Origin: JAGNKE01 sp965230245
GTDB taxonomy: Bacteria > Pseudomonadota > Alphaproteobacteria > Micavibrionales > Micavibrionaceae
Assembly: GCA_965230245.1 (NCBI GenBank)
Contig: OZ246000.1
Location: 1,364,001 to 1,428,000, forward strand
Direction of reading: 5' to 3'
DNA length: 64,000 nt
A program made the position numbers and the translations under genes. Within the stretch, counting starts at the first letter, position 1; each line of letters begins with the position of its first letter. Positions 50,797 through 58,392 of this stretch are shown piece by piece. Under the pieces are notes generated by a model. That model had not been told where the DNA came from. It saw only the letters and a list, made by a program, of their open reading frames with translations, and made no database searches.

Positions 50797-50808
50797 AGTG
50801 AAGGGATT
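50797..50808 (+). repeat. 12-bp copy of the tRNA-Gly 3' end (candidate attL)
   Basis: AGTGAAGGGATT is identical to 57464-57475 inside tRNA-Gly and is likewise preceded by a CTTT..GGA context (CTTTATCGGA here). It would be the left junction of a 6.7-kb element integrated at the tRNA. Confidence 0.6.
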
Positions 50809-50867
50809 AATAAACAAATCATAGTAATTTGAAATAAAATAAATAATTATAATTCGAATTTAAAAAA

Positions 50868-50886
50868 TGCCCCCAATAATGCCCCC
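50868..50886 (+). repeat. Left TGCCCCC arm-type repeats
   Basis: Two direct TGCCCCC copies (50868-50874, 50880-50886), 12 bp apart, 60-90 bp inside the candidate attL. Similar copies cluster at the other end of the element (57303-57365). This fits arm-type integrase sites. Confidence 0.5.
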
Positions 50887-50930
50887 AAAGATAACTGCCC
50901 AGATACAATAAATTATAGTTTGATAAAAAA

Positions 50931-51086
50931 ATGTCGACCAGACTTACAGCCCATAAGCCTAAAACTTTTTTGGAGGTTGTATCAACCGGCAACTTTGCAA
51001 ACGTAGCAGACAGGCTTTACTTATCGCAATCTGCAGTAAGTTTGCGGTTTAAAGCGACGGAAGCACAACTGGCAATGCCCAGCTTA
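50931..51086 (+). pseudogene. Fragment of a LysR-type regulator
   Basis: The first about 50 residues (KTFLEVVSTGNFANVADRLY and LSQSAVSLRFKATEAQL) are a LysR DNA-binding domain; normal proteins have about 300 residues with a substrate domain. After AMPS the frame changes to non-LysR sequence and runs across an opposite-strand gene. So only a 5' remnant remains next to the candidate attL. Confidence 0.7.
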
Positions 51087-51158
51087 ATGCTTCCTGTTCA
51101 CGTAAGTTGGCGTCACCAGATCAAAGAAAAAAGCGTTGCGGCGCTCCATTGTCTCTAT

Positions 51159-51482
51159 TCAATCAAAAACGAAAACTTCTTCGCCGCCTGCAGTGACAGC
51201 CGAGGTCAAATCAGCCGACTCCGCGACAGAAGACGTAAAGCCCATCCAGTCGGCAACTGCAGCACCAAAAGCCATACCTTCCGGCGTAAAGTGCATCCAT
51301 GCGAACAATGCCACGTCAATCGCTGCTGTCACCAGAAGTGTCCAATTAAAAAAGCTGAAGAGGCCTCCGTTGCTTACGTGCGCATCATGACCATCGCTAC
51401 CACTCCTGCCTCCAGTGAACGCATCTTTAACGTCACTGGGAAAATTCAACATCAAATCGTTTATATCACTGGCAACCGACAT
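51159..51482 (-). CDS. Small membrane protein near a Fur-type box
   Basis: A 107-residue protein starting MSVASDINDLMLNFPSDV. A Gly/Ser/His/Asp segment (GGRSGSDGHDAHVSNGG) precedes a hydrophobic region (FNWTLLVTAAIDVALFAWM and GMAFGAAVADWMGF, about residues 45-80). TTGAGG lies 8-9 bp before the ATG. A Fur-like site is 58-76 bp upstream. No family recognised. Confidence 0.5.
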   Translation of the reverse strand: MSVASDINDLMLNFPSDVKDAFTGGRSGSDGHDAHVSNGGLFSFFNWTLLVTAAIDVALFAWMHFTPEGMAFGAAVADWMGFTSSVAESADLTSAVTAGGEEVFVFD

Positions 51483-51539
51483 ACGGAACAACCTCAATTT
51501 TTTTGTAAATGATAATAATTCTTAATTGACTTGCTTATC

Positions 51540-51558
51540 GAGAATGATTATCAATGTC
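51540..51558. promoter_or_regulatory. Fur-like box
   Basis: GAGAATGATTATCAATGTC matches the 19-bp Fur consensus GATAATGATAATCATTATC at 15 positions. It lies between the divergent small membrane protein and the Zur-linked lipoprotein gene. Confidence 0.45.
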
Positions 51559-51616
51559 AATAATATTTATCAGTGTTTGACTGGCTTACATCTTTTGTGA
51601 TGCAAAGTCAATTAAT

Positions 51617-51631
51617 TGTGATAATATAACA
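51617..51631 (+). promoter_or_regulatory. Zur-type box 2
   Basis: TGTGATAATATAACA differs at one position from TGTTATANTATAACA. It ends 21 bp before the ATG of the lipoprotein gene, overlapping the expected core promoter. Confidence 0.7.
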
Positions 51632-51652
51632 TTACATAAGGAATTACAAATA

Positions 51653-52210
51653 ATGAGCAAAAAGGCATTGGCCGGTTTGGGGTTAGCCGGATTATTGACC
51701 GTCTTCAGCGGATGCGGATCAGAAGCGCAAGAGCGAAAGGGCAATACGCCACAAGACGAGACAGCGATTGAAACAGTACAATCTGCCGAAGCGGCAGCCC
51801 CAACCATTAGCCGCCCCGCGCAAGCCGGTGATATCATCATGTATTACAGCGAGGAAGACCGAGTCAACGGCCCGGAATTCCGTATGTTTGTCTCAACCAA
51901 GCATGATGGACGATTGCGCGAAGTCGATGTGGATGTTGACACGCTTGTCCCCGTGACCTTACAGGACGGAACCCAAGCTCTGGCGCCATCCGTCGCGTTT
52001 ATTTCAAACTTCGATATCCTGAACGCTGACGCCATGGCAAATTTATCAGACGCCCAGCGCTCACTGATTGAACAAGCCAAAAGCAATATGACAGTCGACA
52101 GGCGTCAAGTGGCCTTCATGCTCGAGCACATACGCGTTGCGCACGGTGTCGAATATGACGATGTACGTGCCGGCGCGACCGAAGCACAACGCTATTTCGA
52201 CCTCGACTAA
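51653..52210 (+). CDS. Zur-linked lipoprotein, paralogue A
   Basis: A 185-residue protein with a lipoprotein signal: AGLLTVFSGCGSEAQ puts Cys at residue 22. After a linker of about 40 Glu/Thr/Ala-rich residues comes a compact domain (AGDIIMYYSEEDRVNGPEFR, then FVSTKHDGRLREVDVDVDT). The same domain occurs in the next gene with few changes. The many Asp/Glu residues and MLEHIRVAHGVEYDD (two His, several acids) could hold metal. Function unknown; zinc-limited expression is inferred from the upstream box. Confidence 0.75.
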   Translation: MSKKALAGLGLAGLLTVFSGCGSEAQERKGNTPQDETAIETVQSAEAAAPTISRPAQAGDIIMYYSEEDRVNGPEFRMFVSTKHDGRLREVDVDVDTLVPVTLQDGTQALAPSVAFISNFDILNADAMANLSDAQRSLIEQAKSNMTVDRRQVAFMLEHIRVAHGVEYDDVRAGATEAQRYFDLD

Positions 52211-52318
52211 GGATAGCAGGTATCCTTGCTTCAAAAGAAATGTAAAGAATATTCGGGAAAGAAAAGCATTAATTGCACTTTTCTTTCCTTGTGTTAACAA
52301 AAGTGGATTGTTAAGTTA

Positions 52319-52333
52319 TGTTACAGTATAACA
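52319..52333 (+). promoter_or_regulatory. Zur-type box 3
   Basis: TGTTACAGTATAACA differs at one position from TGTTATANTATAACA and at one from box 1. It lies 18 bp before the ATG of paralogue B; an upstream in-frame ATG falls inside the box and is unlikely to be the start. Confidence 0.72.
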
Positions 52334-52350
52334 TAAACGAATGTGAAATC

Positions 52351-52839
52351 ATGAGTAAAAAAGCTTCCACTCTGGCTAGTCTTGGGTTAGCAGGCATGTT
52401 GACGATATTCGGTGCTGAAGCACAAGCGCAGCAAGAACAAAAAACACCCCAAGCTGGTGATATCATCTTTTATTACAGCGAGGAAGACCGTGTCGAAGGA
52501 CCGGAATTCCGCATGTTTGTTTCAACAAAACAAGATGGACAACTGCGCGAAGTCGATGTGGATGTGGATACGCTTGTCCCTGTGACCTTGCAAGATGGAA
52601 CCAAGGCTCTGGCGCCATCCGTAGCCTTCATTTCAAATTTTGAAGTCTTTAAACAGGAGGGTTTCGTATCGCTCTCCCCCATTCAACAGCGGTTGATTGA
52701 ACGGGCCAAAACCAACATGACAACCGACAGAAAACAGGTTGCCTTCATGCTCGAACATATCCGGCTGGCACATGGCGTCGAATATGATGACGTCCGTGCA
52801 GCCAGCATAGAAGCCAAACGTTATTTTGATCTGGACTAA
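52351..52839 (+). CDS. Zur-linked secreted protein, paralogue B
   Basis: A 162-residue paralogue of the preceding product. The export signal is similar (LASLGLAGMLTIFGAEAQA) but the lipobox cysteine is lost, so it should be a soluble periplasmic protein cleaved near AQA-QQE. The domain is nearly the same (VSTKQDGQLREVDVDVDTLV). The MSKK start matches that of paralogue A. The giant His-rich gene follows after 61 bp and is probably in the same operon. Confidence 0.75.
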   Translation: MSKKASTLASLGLAGMLTIFGAEAQAQQEQKTPQAGDIIFYYSEEDRVEGPEFRMFVSTKQDGQLREVDVDVDTLVPVTLQDGTKALAPSVAFISNFEVFKQEGFVSLSPIQQRLIERAKTNMTTDRKQVAFMLEHIRLAHGVEYDDVRAASIEAKRYFDLD

Positions 52840-52900
52840 CCACGACACGACTGCTGCCAAAAACGCAAACAAACAGGTTTGAGCAAACAGGAATAAAATA

Positions 52901-55900
52901 ATGAGTAGCGAAAAAAGCTCGGAACCAGAATCAAAACTCGGCCTGCGCGGCCAGTTTGCCCTACGCGAAAAACTGGAAAAAATCGCAGAGGCCTACGACC
53001 TGCATGTCACACGGGTCGGCAGCAACCGCTACGCCATTCAGTCCGCATCCGGCACGTTGGATCTGGATGCCCTATGCCCGTCGTTTGTGCATCATGACAA
53101 CGGCGTCATGAACAACGCGAATATGAAACGCCTGCTTGATTTCCTGCACCAACCCGTTCGCACCACCCTTGCCTACCACGCACAACAGGAAAAAGCAGAG
53201 AACAAAGAGGGCAAACACACATCCAAAGAGGACATACAAACCGGACGAGAAACCCTGCATCGTGTATTACGCTTTGCCGCCACAGACTCGGTAATGGTTC
53301 ATAGCCACGATCATCACCACCATCACGACCACGATCATGATCACCACGACCACGGTCATCATCATGACGCCCATCTGGATGGCGACATCTGCGCCTGTCA
53401 CGCCGAGACAGAAGCGGCCATGCGCGACGCGGATGCATGGCGCAGCGATTTGGAATTTGCCAACCCCGAAGAGAGCGCCGTCTCTGTTCCGGCTTCGGGT
53501 TTCGATCCCGAACGCGGCTTTGCACTCAGCTTAAATGAAAACATCCTGTCACCGGATAACTTCGACGGACCACACCAACGCTCGCTCGCCCGCTACGTTG
53601 TAGAAAGCATTGAAGATGCGACAGGTGAAAGCATCGGACAAAACAGCGAGCATGAGCACCACCATGTACATGAGCATCACGATCATGATCACCACGACCA
53701 TCACGACCACGGTCATGACCACCATCACGACTGCGGACACGATCATCACAGCCCTAAACATCAGGTTCACCTGACAGGGCAAGAACTCGAAGAACTGGTG
53801 CTTGGCACACGGCAACCTGAACTCGGACAGCTGTTGGAACGCGTAGAATTTGAGGAAATGGTTCATGATGCCTTTGATCGCCTCGGCACCAGACAAGAAT
53901 CATTAAAGAAAACAGGGGCTTTTACCCGTTTGACAGCACATATTCAGCGTGATGAATCTGAAAAGCTTCGACAACTCATGCAGGCAACATCTGCCCTTGC
54001 CCCCGTTATGTCCTCCGGCTACATGCAGGATATGTGGACACGCTATCACTTTTCCGAACGCTATGAGACACCGCTTGAGGGTCTAAATCGCGAATACGCT
54101 ATCTTCCTCGCCGTGATGGAACAATACGCGGAAAAAGATAACCTCTCGACATTGGAGCTTGAGGCGCTCGCACAAGAATTCTATCCCCTCATGGCCTTTT
54201 CGGAAAAGGTGATGGCCACGCTGGAAGACGCATCCGAACAAGCAAAAACCGGTAAAAATGACTTCTACAGTCAAGGACGCGAAGCATTCCAGAATGCAAG
54301 CATCGCCGGAGTATCATTGTCAGAAAAACAACTGGAAGAGGACCATCAGGAAATCTTGACAGTGTTCCAGAAATCTCTCAGTCAAGGCGGCGGTGCTGCG
54401 TCACAAGCAACTGAAGCCACGGTAGATGCTGCAGTCGATTTCACCATGGATGTAGTGAATTTCATCCGTGAGTCTCCAAAGGTAGCCGCAACATTCGTTG
54501 GACTGGCAACCACACTCTATATCATGAACAACGGAGGAGACGCCGAAACAGCACAACAAGCCGCCAACGACATGGTCATGCTTTTCGGAGAAACTGGTTT
54601 GGAAGAGGCGGCCATCGACTACGAATCTCTGCCCGAGGAAGCCCGCGAAGTTCAAAACTGGCACTGGGATATGGGTCCTTTAGGCCTCTACAAACACTAC
54701 ATGTATGACAATGCGGTTGTCGGCCCTGCACAGACAATGCTGGACTGGTTCCGGGTGGGCGTGCATTGGAGTTACGAAACCGTAGGGCTACCGATTGACG
54801 GAGATTCTGCATTTTCAAAAGCCGCCGAGCGTGTTGTAGAGCCGCTCGCAAACCAGCTTTTCAATGTCAATTTATTCCAGAACGCTTCGCATGCCGCCTT
54901 CTGGATGTATATGACCTCCAAAGGATTCAGACATGGCTTGCGCGGCGCACAAAAAGTCTTCGACCTACTCTCTCCGCTGACCAATCTCGGCTACCAGAGC
55001 GGCCTGAGCACGATAGAACATTTACGTCTGAAACAAAAAACCTCGCTTTCCGAACGTCTAGCCTTCATCGGTGAAACGATGCAATCACACGCAGATTCAG
55101 ACAAACTAGCAACATACACGGGAAATAGAACAGCTCCGACCCAAAGTGAAGACATGCGCATGGCGTTGATAACTCCGACAATTTGCCACAAAGACGGCGG
55201 AACACTGACAGCCACAAAAAGCTGTGTTCTGCTGGCACTTGCCCAGGCTGCAGAAAAGCGAGCGACACTCGGGGAGAGTAACGGAGAACAAGATTCGAAT
55301 GTTAATCCGACAGACGCACCGGTGATTCAGATTGACAGTTTAAGAGAAGAATTCCGGCTGGAAGCTCAAACACTGGCTCGAACAATGAAAGCCATCGACC
55401 GCTTTGACCTCCTGATGATTCAAAGCGCTTCAAAGATCGGAACGGATGAACCATGGCTACGCACATTCCTGCGCGATACAATTGATGAGGCGCGCGCGGC
55501 ATTGGTGGAATATAACCTGACTGGTGACTCCCGAAAACTATTGAAAACCATCGATCGCCATCTTGAGAATATCATGGCCGTCGAAATGAAGGTTTCGGAT
55601 ACCTCCAACACTTACGAAACGCTGTTCGGGGAATCGCCTAAAGAAGAACAAGAAGCAACGCTAAAACGCTTGGCCGGAAAACGCTTCGGAAGATTGAAAC
55701 GTGCGCACACAAGACAGGAGCTTAGGGAAGAACTCGCAACGGCGAAGACAGAAAGCGGCCTGTCTAAGCAACTAAAAACCCGCGCCCTGCTTGCCGCCAA
55801 CCATTTATGGAACGGCATGGTTGAAGGCGCGCGCGCCACGGCTAATCTGACGCGTTCTGTCGCAAATAAGCCGACGATTCTTGCTGTTACGGGTGTAACC

Positions 55901-56422
55901 GCCGCCGCCATCGGGCTGGATATGGCAGGAAATGATCACGCGGCGGTAGACACCCTCGCCGGAGCGGCAGGCACGGCAATATCTTCCGCGGTGACCTCAC
56001 TGACATTCTTCGTTTACAACTTCTGGGAAGACGTCCTTGGCGTCCATGTAGGCAGCGGCGCTGTTCTTCTCGGTGCCGGAGCGGCTGCAGGTTATGCATA
56101 CCGGCACGGCTTCAAACCCAGCGCAGGCGCTACCATGGAAACGCTGAAACATAAACTAGGCATCGACGTAGAAACCGCGTGGAACAATTTCGCGGATAGG
56201 GTTGAGACGGCTCAGGAAGCCATGACAGAAAGATTAAGCCAATGGGATATGGCACTCGGCCGGCTTAGCGGCAGATCAAAAAAACCTGAAACCTCTGCCG
56301 ATAGAGGAGATACCCACGAAAGCGGCAAAGAGTCTGATCACCACAGTATTCACGATTCATGGTGCGATGGCTGCCCACTGGACAGGCAACAACCCCACAG
56401 CCCGCAGCAGGAATGTAGCTAA
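52901..56422 (+). CDS. Giant His-rich membrane-associated protein
   Basis: A 1173-residue protein without signal peptide. Tract 1 (residues 134-158) and tract 2 (251-290) consist of His with Asp, Glu and Gly; CAC follows at 164-166 and Cys at 278. Residues about 300-520 are helical and charged. A weak hydrophobic segment (KVAATFVGLATTLYIMNN) lies near 530, and three hydrophobic stretches near 985-1070 (ILAVTGVTAAAIGL, ISSAVTSLTFFVYNF, SGAVLLGAGAAAGYAY). The tail has DHHSIHDSWCDGCPL with CxxC. No domain is recognised. The composition fits high-capacity zinc binding, and the gene follows a Zur-type box. Role (store, chaperone or surface assembly) is unknown. Confidence 0.8.
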   Translation: MSSEKSSEPESKLGLRGQFALREKLEKIAEAYDLHVTRVGSNRYAIQSASGTLDLDALCPSFVHHDNGVMNNANMKRLLDFLHQPVRTTLAYHAQQEKAENKEGKHTSKEDIQTGRETLHRVLRFAATDSVMVHSHDHHHHHDHDHDHHDHGHHHDAHLDGDICACHAETEAAMRDADAWRSDLEFANPEESAVSVPASGFDPERGFALSLNENILSPDNFDGPHQRSLARYVVESIEDATGESIGQNSEHEHHHVHEHHDHDHHDHHDHGHDHHHDCGHDHHSPKHQVHLTGQELEELVLGTRQPELGQLLERVEFEEMVHDAFDRLGTRQESLKKTGAFTRLTAHIQRDESEKLRQLMQATSALAPVMSSGYMQDMWTRYHFSERYETPLEGLNREYAIFLAVMEQYAEKDNLSTLELEALAQEFYPLMAFSEKVMATLEDASEQAKTGKNDFYSQGREAFQNASIAGVSLSEKQLEEDHQEILTVFQKSLSQGGGAASQATEATVDAAVDFTMDVVNFIRESPKVAATFVGLATTLYIMNNGGDAETAQQAANDMVMLFGETGLEEAAIDYESLPEEAREVQNWHWDMGPLGLYKHYMYDNAVVGPAQTMLDWFRVGVHWSYETVGLPIDGDSAFSKAAERVVEPLANQLFNVNLFQNASHAAFWMYMTSKGFRHGLRGAQKVFDLLSPLTNLGYQSGLSTIEHLRLKQKTSLSERLAFIGETMQSHADSDKLATYTGNRTAPTQSEDMRMALITPTICHKDGGTLTATKSCVLLALAQAAEKRATLGESNGEQDSNVNPTDAPVIQIDSLREEFRLEAQTLARTMKAIDRFDLLMIQSASKIGTDEPWLRTFLRDTIDEARAALVEYNLTGDSRKLLKTIDRHLENIMAVEMKVSDTSNTYETLFGESPKEEQEATLKRLAGKRFGRLKRAHTRQELREELATAKTESGLSKQLKTRALLAANHLWNGMVEGARATANLTRSVANKPTILAVTGVTAAAIGLDMAGNDHAAVDTLAGAAGTAISSAVTSLTFFVYNFWEDVLGVHVGSGAVLLGAGAAAGYAYRHGFKPSAGATMETLKHKLGIDVETAWNNFADRVETAQEAMTERLSQWDMALGRLSGRSKKPETSADRGDTHESGKESDHHSIHDSWCDGCPLDRQQPHSPQQECS

Positions 56423-56429
56423 GAAAATA

Positions 56430-56867
56430 TCACTTTCCCGCACGCCTGCTGACCTCTTTCAACAATTCATCCATCGGCACGTCTTTTAAGTCAGTGTTTG
56501 CTTCCCCTATGCTTAAAATTGCGCCGCGCTGGGCGCGCATGCTGAGCTTGCCGTAAGCGTTATAGGTAGTCATGGCATGTTCATGCCCGATATTCTGGCT
56601 TATCGCTTTGACTTGCATTTGATTACAGTGATCCATCGCCCAAATTACCAGCATCTTGCGAAATGAGTGTGGTCGATAATAGGGCAGGTTCGCGTTTGTA
56701 AAGGCCTGCTGAAATATCCCACGCACAGGGTTGGCGTTGCTCCAATGTTCGTTTGATAATCCAGCAGACGTAAACTTCATTTTCTCAGGGTCAGCAATTT
56801 GCTCAACGGTGTAGGAATAGTTTGTCTTGACCAAACGCACGTTATAAGTGCGCTTTTTCCTAGCCAT
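56430..56867 (-). pseudogene. Truncated, apparently chimeric tyrosine integrase
   Basis: A 145-residue frame. Residues about 20-120 are the C-terminal catalytic half of a tyrosine recombinase: HSFRKMLVIWAMD (HxxR), SQNIGHEHAMTTYNAYG (second His and the Tyr). Box I with the first catalytic Arg, and the arm- and core-binding domains, are missing. The N-terminus MARKKRTYNVRLVKTNYSYT resembles the start of a different small DNA-binding protein, so an in-frame deletion may have joined two genes. The ATG overlaps the AlpA-like gene stop. It should be inactive alone. Confidence 0.75.
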
Positions 56868-57054
56868 TTGTTTCTTCAATCAGTGTGCGAATATCTTCAA
56901 CCCGCCAAGCGGTGATTTTCTCACTTAACTTTACGCCTTGCGGAAAGCGGCCATCTTTAACGCCTGCCCACCATGTCGATTTGGATACGGGGAAGACTTT
57001 CAAAACTTCCGGTAGTCTGACAAAGCCCGTTTCAGGAAGTATGTTTCGATTCAT
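56860..57054 (-). CDS. AlpA-family DNA-binding protein
   Basis: A 64-residue helix-turn-helix protein: GFVRLPEVLKVFPVSKSTWW, then GRFPQGVKLSEKITAWRVED, the AlpA signature. These proteins act as excisionase-like or activator factors for integrase genes in islands and cryptic prophages. Its stop overlaps the integrase fragment start, so they form one operon next to tRNA-Gly. Confidence 0.88.
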   Translation of the reverse strand: MNRNILPETGFVRLPEVLKVFPVSKSTWWAGVKDGRFPQGVKLSEKITAWRVEDIRTLIEETNG

Positions 57055-57302
57055 GTTGTTTTACTCCGTTTAATAAACAATGGAGCAATCCAATCATGTT
57101 TGATATGGGACTTGGAACGTTGAAAGGGTTTAGCTTGCTAGTAAAATAAGGGGGACACCCTTGAGATTTTAGACAGTTTTACAATGCCTTAATGGGTGAC
57201 GCCCTTTAGTTTTCATTGGCATTTTTCCAAGAGGTATTCCCGCCTTTTTTTGTCTTCGGGGCGGCGCAATAAAGTAGCCATATTCTCAATCATCCTGCCC
57301 GA

Positions 57303-57365
57303 TGCCCCCAGCGTTTTTTTAGGATGCCCCCCAAAGTGCCCCCTTTTGGCTCGGATGTGGGGGCA
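57303..57365 (+). repeat. Right TGCCCCC arm-type repeat cluster
   Basis: Copies at 57303-57309, 57325-57332 (six C) and 57337-57343, and one inverted (GGGGGCA 57359-57365). Together with the left pair at 50868-50886 they bracket the element. The 400-bp gap 57055-57456 holds these and the 27-bp repeat; I see no reliable gene in it. Confidence 0.5.
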
Positions 57366-57411
57366 TTGCATCGGACTGCATAAGACGAATAGTCTCACGA
57401 AACCATGCGTT

Positions 57412-57438
57412 GATCAATGTTTTCTAGGCTTTATCGGA
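57412..57438 (+). repeat. Right copy of the 27-bp direct repeat
   Basis: Matches 47664-47690 at 24 of 27 positions, 19 bp from the CCA end of tRNA-Gly. Together they suggest a second, larger or older integration at the same tRNA. Confidence 0.6.
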
Positions 57439-57456
57439 TTGTATGGGAAAGATCTT

Positions 57457-57531
57457 TGGAGCGAGTGAAGGGATTCGAACCCTCGACTTCAACCTTGGCA
57501 AGGTTGCGCTCTACCCCTGAGCTACACTCGC
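57457..57531 (-). tRNA. tRNA-Gly(GCC)
   Basis: The complement folds as a full cloverleaf: acceptor GCGAGTG/CACTCGC, D-arm AGCTCAGGGGTAGAGC, anticodon stem CAACC/GGTTG with loop TTGCCAA (anticodon GCC), T-arm GAGGGTTCGAATCCCTTC, discriminator T and encoded CCA (57457-57459). It serves as attachment site of the island to its left. Confidence 0.97.
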
Positions 57532-57635
57532 TGAATACCAAAGATAAATTAGATGACTATATATAAGAGCTTCGCTGCGAATTGCAAGCATGAAATTCAA
57601 AAACTGGCTGGCAGAAAGTGTGAAAAGAGGAATCG

Positions 57636-57920
57636 TTAGTAAAGACCGCCGACCTGAACAAGGGGAACTTTATAGCCGATAGGCTCATGGTTCGGAAAAA
57701 GCGAGTAAACCATAATATTGGGAGTGCATTCCACCGAACTTGTCATCGGCTCGGGCACCTCATAATGCATCAGGTCATCACCTTTTTCTTTATCATGATA
57801 GACAAGAGTAAAAAGACGCTGCTCGCGGTAATATTCAACGCGGCAAACAATATCGGGAAGCAGTTGGTCACTGACCATCATTACGCTGCCGTCATGCAAT
57901 ATACCGAGTTCAATATTCAT
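57636..57920 (-). CDS. Small cytoplasmic protein of unknown function
   Basis: A 94-residue protein starting MNIELGILHDGSVMMVSDQL with a predicted beta-rich body (VCRVEYYREQRLFTLVYHD) and no signal or membrane segment. It overlaps the gene upstream by 4 bp (ATGA), so the two are co-translated. No family recognised. It lies on the host side of the tRNA. Confidence 0.65.
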   Translation of the reverse strand: MNIELGILHDGSVMMVSDQLLPDIVCRVEYYREQRLFTLVYHDKEKGDDLMHYEVPEPMTSSVECTPNIMVYSLFPNHEPIGYKVPLVQVGGLY

Positions 57921-58177
57921 GACAGCCCCGGCAAATTAGTTGAAATTGTGTAATCTTCGAGGGCAAGATCGTTATCCGTTGTGACCTCAACGACTTCTGG
58001 ATCAGGCAGAGAGGCCTGCATTTCCGCAACTACACTCTCGCGCCCGGGCAGCCGTCCGACAAGCGATGTCGCCTCAACGCCTTTGGCTAGACTGTTGGAA
58101 ATGTCCTGATTATCGAGGGGCGTTGCGCCTACTTCCTCCATACGCTCAAGAAACTCTTCCGGACCCATAGTACTCAT
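57917..58177 (-). CDS. Small acidic protein of unknown function
   Basis: An 86-residue acidic protein, MSTMGPEEFLERMEEVGATP onward, ending LEDYTISTNLPGLS. The start at 58177 has GGGGAT upstream. It is coupled to the following gene. No domain recognised. Confidence 0.6.
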   Translation of the reverse strand: MSTMGPEEFLERMEEVGATPLDNQDISNSLAKGVEATSLVGRLPGRESVVAEMQASLPDPEVVEVTTDNDLALEDYTISTNLPGLS

Positions 58178-58321
58178 TAATATCCCCACACACGCATTTA
58201 TGTGTTGAATTATGACATCAAAACCTTAAAAAAGGCTTAGAAGTGCTTGTGACCCCACTGTCACATAAATATTGCCATAATACTTCATGATAGCCTGAAA
58301 AGTTATGGAATTGCACGAAAA

Positions 58322-58344
58322 AAGACATTTAATTCAAATGTCTT
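58322..58344. repeat. Perfect 9-bp-arm inverted repeat
   Basis: AAGACATTT (58322-58330) and AAATGTCTT (58336-58344) with a 5-bp centre lie in the divergent promoter region, 49 bp before the ProX-like start. Operator or hairpin; a short T-rich stretch follows. Confidence 0.5.
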
Positions 58345-58392
58345 AGTGATTTTTCTTATATAAGGAAAAATGTAACATAAAGCGAATAACCC

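Noticed and set aside
57213..57398. 61-residue minus-strand frame (ends KRREYLLEKCQ) beside tRNA-Gly
   Set aside because: Partly protein-like, but it overlaps the arm-type repeats and has no ribosome binding site; perhaps a remnant, not supportable.
57196..57468. 90-residue plus-strand frame running into the tRNA
   Set aside because: Crosses repeats and the tRNA gene; no start signals.
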